DNA from: Ewingella sp. CoE-038-23
GTDB taxonomy: Bacteria > Pseudomonadota > Gammaproteobacteria > Enterobacterales > Enterobacteriaceae
Reading direction: 5' to 3'
Assembly: GCF_040419245.1 (NCBI RefSeq)
Contig: NZ_JAZHOH010000001.1
Coordinates: 2,418,001 to 2,482,000, forward strand
DNA length: 64,000 bases
Part shown: positions 8,224-21,607 of the stretch, piece by piece
Layout of the letters: each line of letters opens with the position of its first letter
Position numbering within the stretch: the stretch's first letter is position 1
The notes under the pieces: model-generated
Database searches by the model: none
What the model was told of the DNA's origin: nothing
The model's input: the letters and a program-made list of their open reading frames with translations, nothing else
Made by a program: the position numbers and the translations under genes

Positions 8224-8663
8224 AAGCATCCTTAAACAGCCAAAGAATCGCAGTGTAACAATCTTGTTACTGCTTAACATCTAATAAGAAAATCGGCTTT
8301 TGCTGCGACCGATAATTCATAACTTATGACGTAATCATTCAAATATTCGCGCTAAGCGCCGCTGCGATTTGTGGCAGAATATTCATAGGATTGTTGCAAT
8401 CTCTGCTGTCGCTGAGATTTTTACTGGTCAATCCGCGCATTGGAACGTAGCATGCGCAACAATAAATAAAATACTGAACGTTAATAAACACTCTATCACC
8501 CTCACCTGCGACCCCGCGCTAAGATTGCGATGAAATGACGCAACCCGGCATGAAAGATGAGGAGTTACTCAGCATTATTCGCGCTGCGGCAAGGCAGTAA
8601 CCGAATGAATGAGAGTCGCTAACGCAGCCCCAGCGTGAAGGATGAAGAGTATTGGAGTATAAA
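8224..8663. promoter_or_regulatory. pgpB-ribA divergent intergenic region with an imperfect direct repeat
   Basis: 440 bases without a gene. Two imperfect copies of a roughly 31-base unit start at about 8538 (ACGCAACCCGGCATGAAAGA) and 8621 (ACGCAGCCCCAGCGTGAAGG). Between them GTTACT (8564-8569) can pair with AGTAAC (8596-8601). The second copy ends only about 12 bases before the ribA start. The layout recalls the hairpin element at 5497-5693. No riboswitch was recognised. Confidence 0.45.
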
Positions 8664-9254
8664 ATGCAGCTGAAACGTGTGGCAGAAGCCAAATTACCTA
8701 CACCATGGGGTGATTTCCTGATGGTGGGTTTCGAAGAACTGGCAACCGGTCACGACCATCTGGCACTGGTTTTTGGTGATATTACTGGCGACACGCCGGT
8801 ACTCGCTCGCGTTCATTCCGAATGCCTGACGGGAGACGCGCTGTTCAGCCTGCGCTGTGATTGTGGTTTCCAACTGGAAGCCGCGCTAAATCATATCGCC
8901 GAAGAAGGACGTGGCATTCTGATGTACCACCGCCAGGAAGGTCGTAACATCGGTTTGCTGAACAAAATCCGCGCCTATGCATTACAAGATAAAGGCTACG
9001 ACACCGTAGAAGCCAACCACCAGCTAGGCTTTGCCGCCGATGAGCGTGACTTCACCCTGTGTGCCGATATGTTCAAGCTGCTGGGCGTCCCTGCCGTTCG
9101 CCTGTTGACCAACAACCCGAAAAAGGTCGAAATCCTCACCGAAGCCGGGATCAACATCGTCGAGCGCGTGCCGCTGATCGTCGGCAAAAACCCGAAAAAC
9201 GAACACTATCTGGCAACCAAAGCCGCCAAGATGGGCCACCTGTTAGAAAAGTAA
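8664..9254 (+). CDS. ribA: GTP cyclohydrolase II
   Basis: First enzyme of riboflavin synthesis; opens the GTP ring to a 2,5-diaminopyrimidinone with release of formate and pyrophosphate. It has 196 residues, as in E. coli. The zinc ligands Cys-x10-Cys-x-Cys appear in [19 protein letters not shown], and the GTP-binding [11 protein letters not shown] follows. The start [16 protein letters not shown] at 8664 is preceded by TTGGAG; an in-frame ATG four codons upstream overlaps this site and was not used. The gene stands alone, ending in a terminator shared with acnA. Confidence 0.97.
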   Translation: MQLKRVAEAKLPTPWGDFLMVGFEELATGHDHLALVFGDITGDTPVLARVHSECLTGDALFSLRCDCGFQLEAALNHIAEEGRGILMYHRQEGRNIGLLNKIRAYALQDKGYDTVEANHQLGFAADERDFTLCADMFKLLGVPAVRLLTNNPKKVEILTEAGINIVERVPLIVGKNPKNEHYLATKAAKMGHLLEK

Positions 9255-9275
9255 TCTTGGTTTAGGTTGAATGCT

Positions 9276-9301
9276 AAAAAAGCCCCTTACGGGGCTTTTT
9301 T
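9276..9301. terminator. Bidirectional terminator between ribA and acnA
   Basis: AAAAAAGCCCC and GGGGCTTTTTT form a perfect stem with loop TTAC. It serves both convergent genes. Confidence 0.93.
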
Positions 9302-9326
9302 CATTTCATCGCCAAACTGACGGGAC

Positions 9327-12002
<2,676 letters not shown>

Positions 12003-12192
12003 AGCTTCTCCTTTTTATAACGCTTATCTTTCAGACTTCTGTTCTTTCTCAATGCTTTTCAAGGCGTTTTTACCTCAAAAAGTGCAAAGCGGGTGAAAGA
12101 CCAATAACCGGACGGTCAATAAGTCCACTTATAAAGATAACACAAATTCTGGTTAACATTTTGATAACAACACGAAGTGTTCATCACTTGCC

Positions 12193-12224
12193 GTATGCCA
12201 CCCTGCTGATACAGGATGGCATAC
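12193..12224. repeat. Hairpin upstream of acnA
   Basis: A 13-bp inverted repeat with one mismatch: GTATGCCACCCTG against CAGGATGGCATAC, loop CTGATA. No T tract follows on either strand. It lies between the acnA promoter side and the end of the NmrA-like gene and may end transcription of that gene or be a folded leader. Confidence 0.5.
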
Positions 12225-12274
12225 CCATCGTTCATGTCGCCGCTGCATTATAAAAAGCAGATGTTGGCCTGAGT

Positions 12275-13135
12275 TTAGGCTTGCAGCAGGTTACGCAGCA
12301 CCTCTTCCAGCTCGGTTTCGCCAATGACGCGTTCTGACTTTGGCCCTTCGAAACAGATCCACTCTTGGTTAAAACCGTCGATCATCTGCATACGCGGTGA
12401 CGGATACTGATGCCCCTGGGCGCGGAAAACGGCTTCCCACGAGTGGCGCTCGACCACTTCGGCCACCACCGGGCGACCCAGAATCTGCGCGAAGGTGCTG
12501 GCGATGTCGTTTGGCGTAACGCGGCGCGGCCCTTCCAACTCGACCACGCGCTTACCTTCCCAGCGCTGCTGGAGCAAATTGGCCGCCAGCTTGCCGACGT
12601 CGGCGGTGGCAATCATCGGCACGGGTTTATCCAATGGCTGAAGGTAGCTGTGAATAACGCCCGCGTCGCGCGCGGAAGCCACGTCCAGCGCGCAGTTTTC
12701 CATAAACCAGCCCGGACGCAGGAAGGTAACTGGCAGCGCCAACGCATTAAGCGCCTGCTCCAGCAACGTGCGCTGAGTCAGCAGGTTAGTTTGCGCCGCC
12801 TGAGCACCAATGGTGGAGAGGCAAACCACTTTTTCCGGCGAGGCCGCGCTGATGGCCGTGACGATAGCTTCGATGAAAATGCGCGCCGCCGGGAAGCCCG
12901 GAGCCGGGTCAAAATCTGAAGGCGGCAGGATGAAGACGCCGGTCGCGCCTTTAAAGGCTTCAGTCAGTGCCTTGGCGTCATCCATCTCGGCAATCGCGAC
13001 TTCACAACCCAGAGCGCGCCATTTGTCGGCTTTGCTGGCATCACGCATCACGCCGCGAACAGGAAGGTTTTTGCTCAATAACGTGCGGGCAACCGCGCCG
13101 CCGACTTTTCCGGTAATACCTGTGATCACATACAT
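12275..13135 (-). CDS. NmrA-like NAD(P)-binding oxidoreductase
   Basis: An atypical short-chain dehydrogenase of the NmrA/quinone-oxidoreductase-2 type, 286 residues. The Rossmann motif GITGKVGG opens the protein (VITGITGKVGGAVA), and LRPGWFMEN matches the active region of the family. These proteins bind NAD(P)(H) and act as redox sensors or reductases; the substrate here is unknown. I start at 13135 because AGGAG lies 7 bases before this ATG and the Rossmann strand then begins at residue 2; starting at 13231 would add 32 odd residues. It is divergent from a LysR gene 143 bases away, the usual arrangement of a regulator and its target. It is not present at this place in E. coli. Confidence 0.8.
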   Translation of the reverse strand: MYVITGITGKVGGAVARTLLSKNLPVRGVMRDASKADKWRALGCEVAIAEMDDAKALTEAFKGATGVFILPPSDFDPAPGFPAARIFIEAIVTAISAASPEKVVCLSTIGAQAAQTNLLTQRTLLEQALNALALPVTFLRPGWFMENCALDVASARDAGVIHSYLQPLDKPVPMIATADVGKLAANLLQQRWEGKRVVELEGPRRVTPNDIASTFAQILGRPVVAEVVERHSWEAVFRAQGHQYPSPRMQMIDGFNQEWICFEGPKSERVIGETELEEVLRNLLQA

Positions 13136-13226
13136 TTGATAGCTCCTGTTTGCTGAGAAATAGCCTGATGCTAAATCAGTGAACGGGAGTATAGAGAAGT
13201 GGACTGCTTGACAGAATGCACGAATG

Positions 13227-13240
13227 ATCAATACTTTGAT
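13227..13240. promoter_or_regulatory. Candidate LysR-type operator
   Basis: ATCAA-TACT-TTGAT is a perfect 5-4-5 palindrome in the divergent gap between the NmrA-like gene and the LysR gene, 39 bases before the LysR start. Binding is inferred from position and symmetry only. Confidence 0.4.
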
Positions 13241-13278
13241 GACTTAAAATCACCATTCAGTCACCAAGAGAATTTACC

Positions 13279-14199
13279 ATGAGCTTTGATGGACGCCTGC
13301 TGTCGAATATCAGCGTATTAGCCGCCATTGTGCACAGCGGCAGTTTTGCGCGTGCCGCAGAAGCCCTGAACTTGTCCCCTTCAGGCGTCAGCCGGGCGGT
13401 GACACGGCTCGAAGGCAGTATCGGCGTGCGGCTGTTTGACCGCACCACCCGCGCCGTCACCCTGACCGATGAGGGGCGCACCCTGTATGAAGAGATAAGC
13501 CCGCTGCTGGCGGGCATCGGCGACGCGGTGAGCCTGGCGTCCGGCGCTTCTACCGCGGTACACGGTCGGCTGCGGGTCAATGTGGATACCTTCTTCTCGC
13601 GGCGCATTCTGGCTCCTCACATCCACTCCTTTATGCAGCGTTACCCGGAAATTGCCGTCGAGCTGGTCGTGCGGGATCAACTGGGGGATTTGGTGTCGGA
13701 AGGTTTTGATATCGCGGTGCGCTTCGGCCATCCGCCCTCTTCTTCACTGGTGGCGCGTAAGCTGCTGGAGACGCCCACCGCCACCGTCGCCTCGCCAGAG
13801 TATCTGCGCCAGCACGGCGTGCCGCAAAGCCCTAAGGACCTGATTCATCACGCCTGCATTCAGGTCAGAAGCTCTATGACCGGCCAGCCGCTGGAGTGGG
13901 AATATTCGCTCAAGGGGGAAGTGTTTCCGGCTAAGATTTCCAGCCGACTCATGGTGAATGAGTCCGGCACCCTGCTCGGTGCCTGTCTGGCGGGCGCGGG
14001 AATTGCGCGAATGAAAACCAGCGGCATTGAGGATCTGCTGGCCGATGGCCGATTAGTCGAGCTACTGACCGACTGGAAGGGGGAGAGCTTCCCACTGTAC
14101 GCCCTCTATCCTTCAAGCCATCTGCCTCCCGCCAAAGTGCGCGCCTTTATCGACTTTGTGATGCAAATACTTAAAATAGACGAGGTGCTGACTACCTAA
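13279..14199 (+). CDS. LysR-family transcriptional regulator
   Basis: A 306-residue LysR regulator. The N-terminal helix-turn-helix spans about residues 15-60 (GSFARAAEALNLSPSGVSRAVTRLE, then VRLFDRTTR). The effector-binding domain is of the CrgA/DsdC-like subgroup, with FDIAVRFG and LLGACLAGAGIA. The divergent NmrA-like gene is the likely target; the inducer is unknown. The gap between the two genes contains a short palindrome. It belongs to the accessory block between acnA and cysB. Confidence 0.85.
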   Translation: MSFDGRLLSNISVLAAIVHSGSFARAAEALNLSPSGVSRAVTRLEGSIGVRLFDRTTRAVTLTDEGRTLYEEISPLLAGIGDAVSLASGASTAVHGRLRVNVDTFFSRRILAPHIHSFMQRYPEIAVELVVRDQLGDLVSEGFDIAVRFGHPPSSSLVARKLLETPTATVASPEYLRQHGVPQSPKDLIHHACIQVRSSMTGQPLEWEYSLKGEVFPAKISSRLMVNESGTLLGACLAGAGIARMKTSGIEDLLADGRLVELLTDWKGESFPLYALYPSSHLPPAKVRAFIDFVMQILKIDEVLTT

Positions 14200-14235
14200 A
14201 GTCAGGCCCGCCCACCTTGCTGGCGGGCGGTTTAT

Positions 14236-14826
14236 CTACCGGCGCAAGCCGCTGGCCATCATGGCGAAAGCCTCTTGGGCTTTTGGCAGATTTTCCTGCG
14301 GATTGTCGCTGGCGGCGACCCACAGCGCCGCGTTAAGCGCCGTGCCGCTGAGCAGCCGCGCGGCGGCTTCTACATCCACCGGCTTGAGCGTGCCATTCTT
14401 CACCATCCTCGCCACCGCCGATCGCGTGCCCTCAAGGCAAGCATTCTGGCTAGGCCACAGGGAAGGATCGCCGAGGAAAGCCGGACCGTCGAGCAGCACG
14501 ATACGCTGAACCTCTGGATCGAGGGCCATTTTGATATAAGCCTCGCCTTCGGCCACCAACTGGCTCCAATCGTCTGGCGCAACACTGGCAATCTGCTTCG
14601 CCCGCTGGGCTATTTCCCCGTCCACCTGCGCCACCACCGCGGCCAACAGCCCCTTTTTATCGCCGAAGTTGTGATACAGCGCGCCACGGGTCAAACCGAC
14701 GCTGGCGGTCAGTTCATCCATCGAAGCGGCGGCAAAGCCCTTTGTAGCAAAAGCCTTGCGCGCGGCGGCGATCAGCTTCTCACGGTTCTCTTCCATTGTT
14801 TCTGCACGACGTTTCGCGGCCATCAT
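14236..14826 (-). CDS. TetR-family transcriptional repressor
   Basis: A 196-residue TetR regulator. The DNA-binding domain lies in about residues 15-62 (REKLIAAARKAFATKGFAAASMDELTASVGLTRGALYHNFGDKKGLLAAVV), split here by family landmarks: ASMDEL, the recognition helix TRGALYHNF, and DKKGLL. The C-terminal ligand domain is unrecognised. Two adjacent ATGs (14826 and 14823) are possible starts behind TGAGGA. Three copies of an inverted repeat lie between this gene and the divergent YjgH-like gene, so autoregulation and repression of that gene are very likely. Confidence 0.86.
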   Translation of the reverse strand: MMAAKRRAETMEENREKLIAAARKAFATKGFAAASMDELTASVGLTRGALYHNFGDKKGLLAAVVAQVDGEIAQRAKQIASVAPDDWSQLVAEGEAYIKMALDPEVQRIVLLDGPAFLGDPSLWPSQNACLEGTRSAVARMVKNGTLKPVDVEAAARLLSGTALNAALWVAASDNPQENLPKAQEAFAMMASGLRR

Positions 14827-14834
14827 TCCTCAAC

Positions 14835-14903
14835 TTAACATACGGAGTGTATGTTAATTGACATACGCCCCGTATGTGATTACATTCGCATACGAAGTGT
14901 ATA
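14835..14903. promoter_or_regulatory. Three TetR operators (CATAC-N5-GTATG)
   Basis: Site 1 (14835-14857) is a perfect 9-5-9 repeat, TTAACATAC and GTATGTTAA. Site 2 (14861-14877) is a perfect 7-3-7 repeat, ACATACG and CGTATGT. Site 3 (14889-14903) is a weaker CATAC and GTATA. Centres are about 23 and 27 bases apart. They lie in the divergent gap next to the TetR start, so the TetR protein is the obvious binder. Confidence 0.8.
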
Positions 14904-14958
14904 TTAAATCAAGGTTGTATTTTTCGCATCCCAACATTACTCCAAAGGAGGCAAAACC

Positions 14959-15360
14959 ATGATGAACAATCAAGCAATCTTCCCGGCCGATCGCCATGCT
15001 CTTTATGAACAACACGGTTACTCCGCTGCCATTCGTTCCGGCGATTTGCTGTTTGTCTCCGGGCAAGTGGGCAGCCGCGCCGATGGCTCGGCGGAGCCTG
15101 ACTTTGCGGCTCAGGTCAGACTGGCGTTCGACAATCTAAAAGCCACTCTGAGTGCAGCAGGCTGCGGGTTGGAGGATCTGGTGGACGTCACCACTTTCCA
15201 CACGGATCCGGAAAAGCAGTTTGCCAGCGTGATGGAAGTGAAGAGTGAAGTGTTTCCAAGCGCGCCCTACCCAAACTGGACCGCAGTGGGCGTGAATTGG
15301 CTGGCTGGCTTCGATTTTGAAATCAAAGTTATTGCCCGTGTGCCGAGCAAAGTGCAATAA
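14959..15360 (+). CDS. RidA/YjgF-family protein, YjgH-like
   Basis: A 133-residue RidA-superfamily protein closely resembling E. coli YjgH (shared blocks YSAAIRSGDLLFVSGQVGS, QVRLAFDNL and NWTAVGV). RidA proteins hydrolyse reactive imines and enamines, but YjgH-type members diverge from RidA itself and their substrate is not settled. A strong AAGGAGG (14945-14951) precedes the ATG at 14959. It is transcribed away from the TetR repressor across three operators, so it is probably induced by the TetR ligand. In E. coli yjgH sits elsewhere, so this is a rearranged or acquired copy. Confidence 0.85.
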   Translation: MMNNQAIFPADRHALYEQHGYSAAIRSGDLLFVSGQVGSRADGSAEPDFAAQVRLAFDNLKATLSAAGCGLEDLVDVTTFHTDPEKQFASVMEVKSEVFPSAPYPNWTAVGVNWLAGFDFEIKVIARVPSKVQ

Positions 15361-15361
15361 A

Positions 15362-15394
15362 GCAAAAAACTCAGCCCCGCATAAGCAGGGCTGA
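15362..15394 (-). terminator. cysB terminator
   Basis: TCAGCCC (15371-15377) pairs with GGGCTGA (15388-15394). On the minus strand the stem is followed by GTTTTTTGC. It is less T-rich on the plus strand but may also serve the YjgH-like gene. Confidence 0.8.
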
Positions 15395-15422
15395 ATGATA
15401 GGATTGCCGACTAAAACTGGGC

Positions 15423-16400
<978 letters not shown>

Positions 16401-16696
16401 TTATACCATCCTAGTTTTCAAACCCTGTCAGCCATTCCTGTTCGCCCTGCGGCTGAGAGGTCTGGAAACATACTGTTATCTACTTATTGATACCCAAAAT
16501 TCACTCCGTACCGACAGCCGTCATCGGCGGATATCTATAATTTTTAAGTATAAGAAGAGATTTTATATAACAATTATATCAATTATTTGCACGTTGTATA
16601 GTCGGATGCGAATGACTTCAGCACGTGAATAACTTGCCCAAAAGACCTTGGCATGAAAAGGCGTAAAGCTTTGCGATGATAGATCTTAACCTAATA

Positions 16697-16726
16697 AAAA
16701 AACCAGCCCGAAAGGCTGGTTTTTTG
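16697..16726. terminator. topA terminator
   Basis: AAACCAGCC and GGCTGGTTT with loop CGAAA, flanked by A and T runs on both sides. It lies 31 bases past the topA stop on the minus strand. Confidence 0.92.
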
Positions 16727-16756
16727 CACGTTTGCTAGCGGGTTAAAACACTTTGC

Positions 16757-19354
16757 TTACTTTTTGCCTTCAACCCACTTGCCGTCAACGTAAAACGCTG
16801 ACCAACCTGTGGCTTTACCGTCTTTCTCGGAAGAGACGTATTGCTGCTTGGTTTTGCGGCTGAAGCGAACCATGGACTTATTGCCCTCTGGGTCAGCAAC
16901 CGGCGCATCGGCCAGGTAGCTCAGTTTCTCCGGCAGGCGATCTTTGAAGCGAGCTAACTCTTCCACCAGCGGCGCACGGGTTTCGCGCGATTTAGGGAAA
17001 GTATTGGCCGCCAAGAATACACCGGCTGCGCCATCGCGCAGAACAAAGTAGGCATCCGATTTTTCGCAAGGCAGCTCTGGCAGCGGCACCGGATCTTCTT
17101 TCGGTGGCGCGACGTCGCCGTTACGCAAAATCTTACGGGTGTTTTTACAGTCGTCGTTGGTACAGCCCATGTACTTGCCGAAACGCCCCATTTTCAGGTG
17201 CATTTCAGAACCACACTTCTCACACTCAACGATCGGGCCGTCATAGCCTTTGATGCGGAATTCGCCCTGCTCGATTTCATAGCCATCGCACTCCGGGTTG
17301 TTACCGCAGACGTGCAATTTGCGCTGGTTGTCGATCAGGTAGCTGTCCATCGCCGTGCCGCACTTGCCGCAACGGCGCTTGGCGCGCAGTGCGTTGGTTT
17401 CGGCTTCGTCGCCTTCCAGCACGTTAAGGATTTCAGCATCAGCAATCAGGTTGATGGTGGTTTTGCAGCGCTCTTTCGGCGGCAAGGCATAGCCTGAACA
17501 GCCAAGGAACACGCCGGTGCTGGCGGTACGGATACCCATTGGGCGGCCGCAGGTTGGGCACTCGATGCTGGTCAGGACCATCTGATTCGGGCGCATACCG
17601 CCCTCTTCTGGCTCTTTCTCAGCGGTTTCCAACTGCTTGCTGAATTCGGTGAAGAACTCGTCCAGCACGGCTTTCCACTCGGCCTGATTGTTAGCAACCT
17701 GGTCAAGGCCGTCTTCCATACGCGCGGTGAAATCGTAGTTCATCAGTTCGCGGAAGTTATCTTCCAGACGGTCGGTGACGATCTCGCCCATTTTTTCGGC
17801 GTAGAAGCGACGGTTTTCAACGTGAACATAGCCGCGATCCTGAATGGTCGAAATGATCGACGCATAGGTAGACGGACGGCCAATGCCGCGTTTTTCCAAC
17901 TCTTTAACCAATGACGCTTCGCTAAAACGCGCTGGCGGCTTGGTGAAGTGCTGGGTTGGCAACAGCTGTTGCAGGTTAAGCTCGGTGCCCACTTCCATCA
18001 CTGGCAGCACGCGATCTTCATCGCCTTTGCGCAGCGCTGGCATGACCTTAGTCCAACCGTCAAAGCGCAGAGTACGGCCTTTAGCACGCAGCGAGTAGTC
18101 GCCCGCTTTCACCGTCAGGGTGGTGGAATCGTACTGCGCTGGCATCATCTGGCAGGCAACGAACTGGCGCCAAATCAGCTGGTACAGCTTCTGCGCGTCG
18201 TTTTCCATATCCTTCAACTGCTCGGACACGACGTTGACGTCGGAAGGACGAATCGCTTCGTGCGCTTCTTGTGAGTTCTCTTTGTTACTGTAGTGATTTG
18301 CGGCTTTTGGCAGGTATTTCGCGCCAAAGTTATCGCCGATATAACCACGCACCATTTCTACCGCGTCCTGACTCAGGTTAGTGGAGTCGGTACGCATGTA
18401 GGTGATGTGGCCCGCTTCGTAGAGACGCTGCGCCATCATCATGGTTTTCTTCACGCCGAAGCCCAGACGCGTACTGGCCGCCTGCTGCAACGTGGAGGTA
18501 ATAAAAGGTGCACCCGGCTTGCTGCTGGTCGGTTTGTCTTCGCGATCAACAACGGTGTAGCGCGCCTTTTCTAATAAAGAGACGGCGGCATGAGTCTGCT
18601 CACGATTCACCGGTTTGAACGGCTTATCGTTGTGATGCGTCACCTGCATTTGCAGCGCGGTTTTGTCTTGCGCGTTGAGGTCAGCGTGCAGTTCCCAATA
18701 CTCTTCAGGAACAAAGGCTTTGATCTCTTTTTCGCGCTCAACCACCAGACGCACAGCAACCGACTGCACGCGGCCGGCAGACAGGCCACGCGCAATTTTC
18801 TTCCACAGCAGTGGCGAAACCATGTAACCCACCACGCGGTCCATAAAGCGACGCGCCTGCTGAGCATTAACACGATCAATATTCAGCTCGCCCGGTTCTT
18901 TAAAGGCGTTCTGAATCGCGTTCTTGGTAATTTCGTTAAACACCACGCGGCTGAAACGTTTGTCATCACCACCAATCACTTCCCGCAAATGCCAGGCAAT
19001 AGCCTCTCCTTCGCGGTCAAGGTCGGTTGCGAGATAGATGTGGTCGGCTTTATCCGCCAAGGCTTTTAACTCGGCAACCACTTTTTCTTTGCCGGGCAGA
19101 ATTTCGTATTGCGCTTCCCAACCGTGGTATGGATCAACGCCCATGCGGTTAACTAACGCCGTTTTCTCATCCTTTTTTACTTTTTTCTTTGTTTTTTCTT
19201 CGGCTGAGGCGGCAGTTTTTTTGCTGGCGGAACCACTGGTAGGCAAATCGCGGATATGACCGACGCTGGACTTAACCACGTAGTCATTTCCTAAATACTT
19301 ATTAATCGTTTTGGCTTTTGCCGGGGACTCAACTATTACGAGAGCTTTGCCCAT
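16757..19354 (-). CDS. topA: DNA topoisomerase I
   Basis: Type IA topoisomerase of 865 residues that relaxes negative supercoils. The Toprim domain is at the N-terminus ([20 protein letters not shown]; the acidic [13 protein letters not shown]). The catalytic tyrosine is in [12 protein letters not shown]. Three C-terminal four-cysteine zinc ribbons follow ([24 protein letters not shown]). Length and domain order match E. coli. The upstream region 19355-19790 is gene-free and must carry the divergent topA and yciN promoters; nothing else was recognised there. Confidence 0.97.
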   Translation of the reverse strand: MGKALVIVESPAKAKTINKYLGNDYVVKSSVGHIRDLPTSGSASKKTAASAEEKTKKKVKKDEKTALVNRMGVDPYHGWEAQYEILPGKEKVVAELKALADKADHIYLATDLDREGEAIAWHLREVIGGDDKRFSRVVFNEITKNAIQNAFKEPGELNIDRVNAQQARRFMDRVVGYMVSPLLWKKIARGLSAGRVQSVAVRLVVEREKEIKAFVPEEYWELHADLNAQDKTALQMQVTHHNDKPFKPVNREQTHAAVSLLEKARYTVVDREDKPTSSKPGAPFITSTLQQAASTRLGFGVKKTMMMAQRLYEAGHITYMRTDSTNLSQDAVEMVRGYIGDNFGAKYLPKAANHYSNKENSQEAHEAIRPSDVNVVSEQLKDMENDAQKLYQLIWRQFVACQMMPAQYDSTTLTVKAGDYSLRAKGRTLRFDGWTKVMPALRKGDEDRVLPVMEVGTELNLQQLLPTQHFTKPPARFSEASLVKELEKRGIGRPSTYASIISTIQDRGYVHVENRRFYAEKMGEIVTDRLEDNFRELMNYDFTARMEDGLDQVANNQAEWKAVLDEFFTEFSKQLETAEKEPEEGGMRPNQMVLTSIECPTCGRPMGIRTASTGVFLGCSGYALPPKERCKTTINLIADAEILNVLEGDEAETNALRAKRRCGKCGTAMDSYLIDNQRKLHVCGNNPECDGYEIEQGEFRIKGYDGPIVECEKCGSEMHLKMGRFGKYMGCTNDDCKNTRKILRNGDVAPPKEDPVPLPELPCEKSDAYFVLRDGAAGVFLAANTFPKSRETRAPLVEELARFKDRLPEKLSYLADAPVADPEGNKSMVRFSRKTKQQYVSSEKDGKATGWSAFYVDGKWVEGKK

Positions 19355-19790
19355 AATTACCTTTTACCTAATTTGTTCTTCTAATGAAGAAGATTTTAAC
19401 TTGTTATGCCGCGGCACAATGTAACGTCTTTTTTTATATTGCGGCAGTGAGTCAGGAGATCAACTAATTTTTTCTTTTAGCGAATCAAACAGACTTCCAG
19501 AGGCACAATTCTCTGATTTAACGGAGGTTTAACGCTATCCCTCCCACAGACTTATAGAGCATGAAATGATAAAATTTTGTGAAGCGTAAACAAAACATTC
19601 CACCTAAAGCCACAAAATCCCACACTCTACCTGATAAAAATTGCCACGCAACTTAATTAGCACGGAAAACTGCTTTTCGCCAACACGAACAAAAATGCAG
19701 CAATAAATTCACCCTACCCGCACTGGGTTTGCGGTTTTGTTCGGCGCAGGATTACAATATCGGCAGAAATTCTACATGGGAGTAAATATC

Positions 19791-20042
19791 ATGCAGGGAA
19801 ATACAACGGCAATTAGCCGAGAATCTTTACTGGCCGAGGCGAATAAAGTCATTCGCGCACACGGTGATTATCTGCACGGCATGGAGGCAACAGACGTCGA
19901 GCAGAAAGGCAATGTGTTGGTGTTTCGCGGGGAATTCTTTCTCGATGATAATGGATTGCCGACCTTAAAAACCACCGCCGTATTTAATATGTTTAAACAT
20001 TTAGCACATCTTTTTTCAGAAAAATATCATCTGCAAGATTAA
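19791..20042 (+). CDS. yciN: YciN family protein
   Basis: An 83-residue protein of unknown function, the same length as E. coli YciN and sharing the C-terminal block [20 protein letters not shown] and the region [10 protein letters not shown]. The start at 19791 is preceded by GGGAG, part of an upstream ATGGGAGT that is a ribosome site rather than a start. The position beside topA and sohB is conserved. No fold prediction is offered. Confidence 0.9.
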   Translation: MQGNTTAISRESLLAEANKVIRAHGDYLHGMEATDVEQKGNVLVFRGEFFLDDNGLPTLKTTAVFNMFKHLAHLFSEKYHLQD

Positions 20043-20138
20043 CCAAATTGTCATCAAAATGACCGTGTTTCCTTAACGTAATAAAGGAAGAAAATCTGGC
20101 TGTTTACTTTTAGTGCGCATTAACGCGCTGTGGCCAAT

Positions 20139-20164
20139 AAAAAAGGGACCGAGGTCCCTTTTTT
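20139..20164. terminator. Bidirectional terminator between yciN and sohB
   Basis: AAAAAAGGGACC and GGTCCCTTTTTT face each other across a 2-base centre, giving a small loop with A and T runs for both convergent genes. Confidence 0.9.
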
Positions 20165-20191
20165 CATTACTAAAATTCTTAACTTATTCTA

Positions 20192-21238
20192 TTACAAAAG
20201 CGGCTTCTGGCTGCGCTGTAACCAGCGTAAGAACAGGCGATCGGCGCTTTCTGCCGCGCTGCCGGTAAATCTGTCCATCATGCGTTTACGACGGCTATAA
20301 CGCACCGCGATAACTTCGTGATTTTGCATCTCGGCAATCAGCAAATCATCACTGGTACCAATGGCGTCAATCAGCCCTTTTTCACGCGCCTGAGTGCCAA
20401 ACCAGTGCTCGCCGGTGGCAACGCTGTCGATATCCAGCGACGGGCGATGCTGATGAACAAACTCTTTGAACAGCACGTGAGTTTCATTCAGGTCTTCACG
20501 GAATTTCTCGCGCCCCTCTTCGGTGTTCTCGCCGAACAGCGTCAGAGTACGCTTGAACTCACCCGCGGTGTGCAATTCCACGTCGATATCGTTCTTTTTC
20601 AGCAGGCGGCTGAAGTTAGGGATCTGCGCCACAACGCCGATAGAACCGATGATGGCAAAAGGTGCCGCCACGATGCGGTCAGCCACGCAGGCCATCATAT
20701 AGCCGCCGCTGGCTGCAACTTTATCCACCGCCACGGTCAGGCGAATGCCGCCCTGACGCAAACGCGCCAGCTGTGAAGAAGCCAGACCATAGCCGTGAAC
20801 CACGCCGCCCGGGCTTTCCAGACGCAGCAAGACTTCATCTTCAGGCGTGGCAACCGCCAGCACCGCCGAGATCTCTTCGCGCAAAGAAGTGACTTCGTGA
20901 GCGTCCATACTGCCTTTGAAATCAAGCACGTACAGACAAGGTTTGCTTTTGATCGTCGCGCCGCTTTTCGCCTGTAACTTCTTCTGTTTGGCGTCCGCTT
21001 TTTCCTGCTTTTTGAACGCCTTGTTTGTCAGTTTTTGCTCAATAGGATTGAGGCGAGCCGTGCGCATTTCGCGCTGCATTTCACGGTATTCTTCACCTAA
21101 ATCAACCAGGTGTAACTGACCTTTGCCATGAGTCTTACGCTGTCTCAGGCCGATAACCAGCACCACTAACGCGCCAATGGCGATCACTACGGTGACCACT
21201 TTGGCCAAAAACAAACCATATAGAGATAATAGATCCAC
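20192..21238 (-). CDS. sohB: Probable inner-membrane protease SohB
   Basis: Signal-peptide-peptidase-A-type serine protease of 348 residues, anchored in the inner membrane by an N-terminal helix (about residues 9-29). The S49 domain carries LRLESPGGVVHGYGLA, the catalytic serine in DKVAASGGYMMACVAD, and the lysine in HTAGEFKRTLT, the Ser-Lys dyad of this family. A basic, alanine-rich linker precedes the protease domain. In E. coli, extra sohB suppresses htrA mutants. It is divergent from yciK. Confidence 0.95.
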   Translation of the reverse strand: MDLLSLYGLFLAKVVTVVIAIGALVVLVIGLRQRKTHGKGQLHLVDLGEEYREMQREMRTARLNPIEQKLTNKAFKKQEKADAKQKKLQAKSGATIKSKPCLYVLDFKGSMDAHEVTSLREEISAVLAVATPEDEVLLRLESPGGVVHGYGLASSQLARLRQGGIRLTVAVDKVAASGGYMMACVADRIVAAPFAIIGSIGVVAQIPNFSRLLKKNDIDVELHTAGEFKRTLTLFGENTEEGREKFREDLNETHVLFKEFVHQHRPSLDIDSVATGEHWFGTQAREKGLIDAIGTSDDLLIAEMQNHEVIAVRYSRRKRMMDRFTGSAAESADRLFLRWLQRSQKPLL

Positions 21239-21607
21239 ACATACCGCCTTTTACGCTGTGGTAATAAGATGCTGCTTATTCTAGACAATTGGCGCTAAAG
21301 CGTCTTGCGTGATTGTGTCCGAATGCCGCTGTTTGGGCATAACCTGCCCGCTTAGGCCGCGCAGATGGCAAAAAGGGGTGCAGGCTTGTTCCATTTTTGT
21401 TACAAAAGATCCGCCGATAATCGGGGTAAACATTGAAACCGGTGGTCATTTCAGGCATATAAACCCAGTATTCATCTTCGTGATGATCCATTTTCCAGCC
21501 AAGCGCCCGCCCGCGGTTGAGCCTTTTGCTCCTGCCAGCGCGCCGCTTTGCGCCGATGTGGCGATGCACTCCATCGCCGTGTCCTGACTCAGGTAAGAGG
21601 AATTCCC
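21239..21607. other. sohB-yciK divergent gap, no gene recognised
   Basis: 369 bases between divergent starts. Open frames exist on both strands, one of about 115 codons on the minus strand overlapping the yciK start, but none has a ribosome site, conserved match or motif I can defend. The promoters of sohB and yciK must lie here. Confidence 0.5.

Noticed and set aside
8450..8663. Possible FMN riboswitch before ribA
   Set aside because: None of the conserved FMN-element blocks is present; in enterobacteria that riboswitch is found at ribB.
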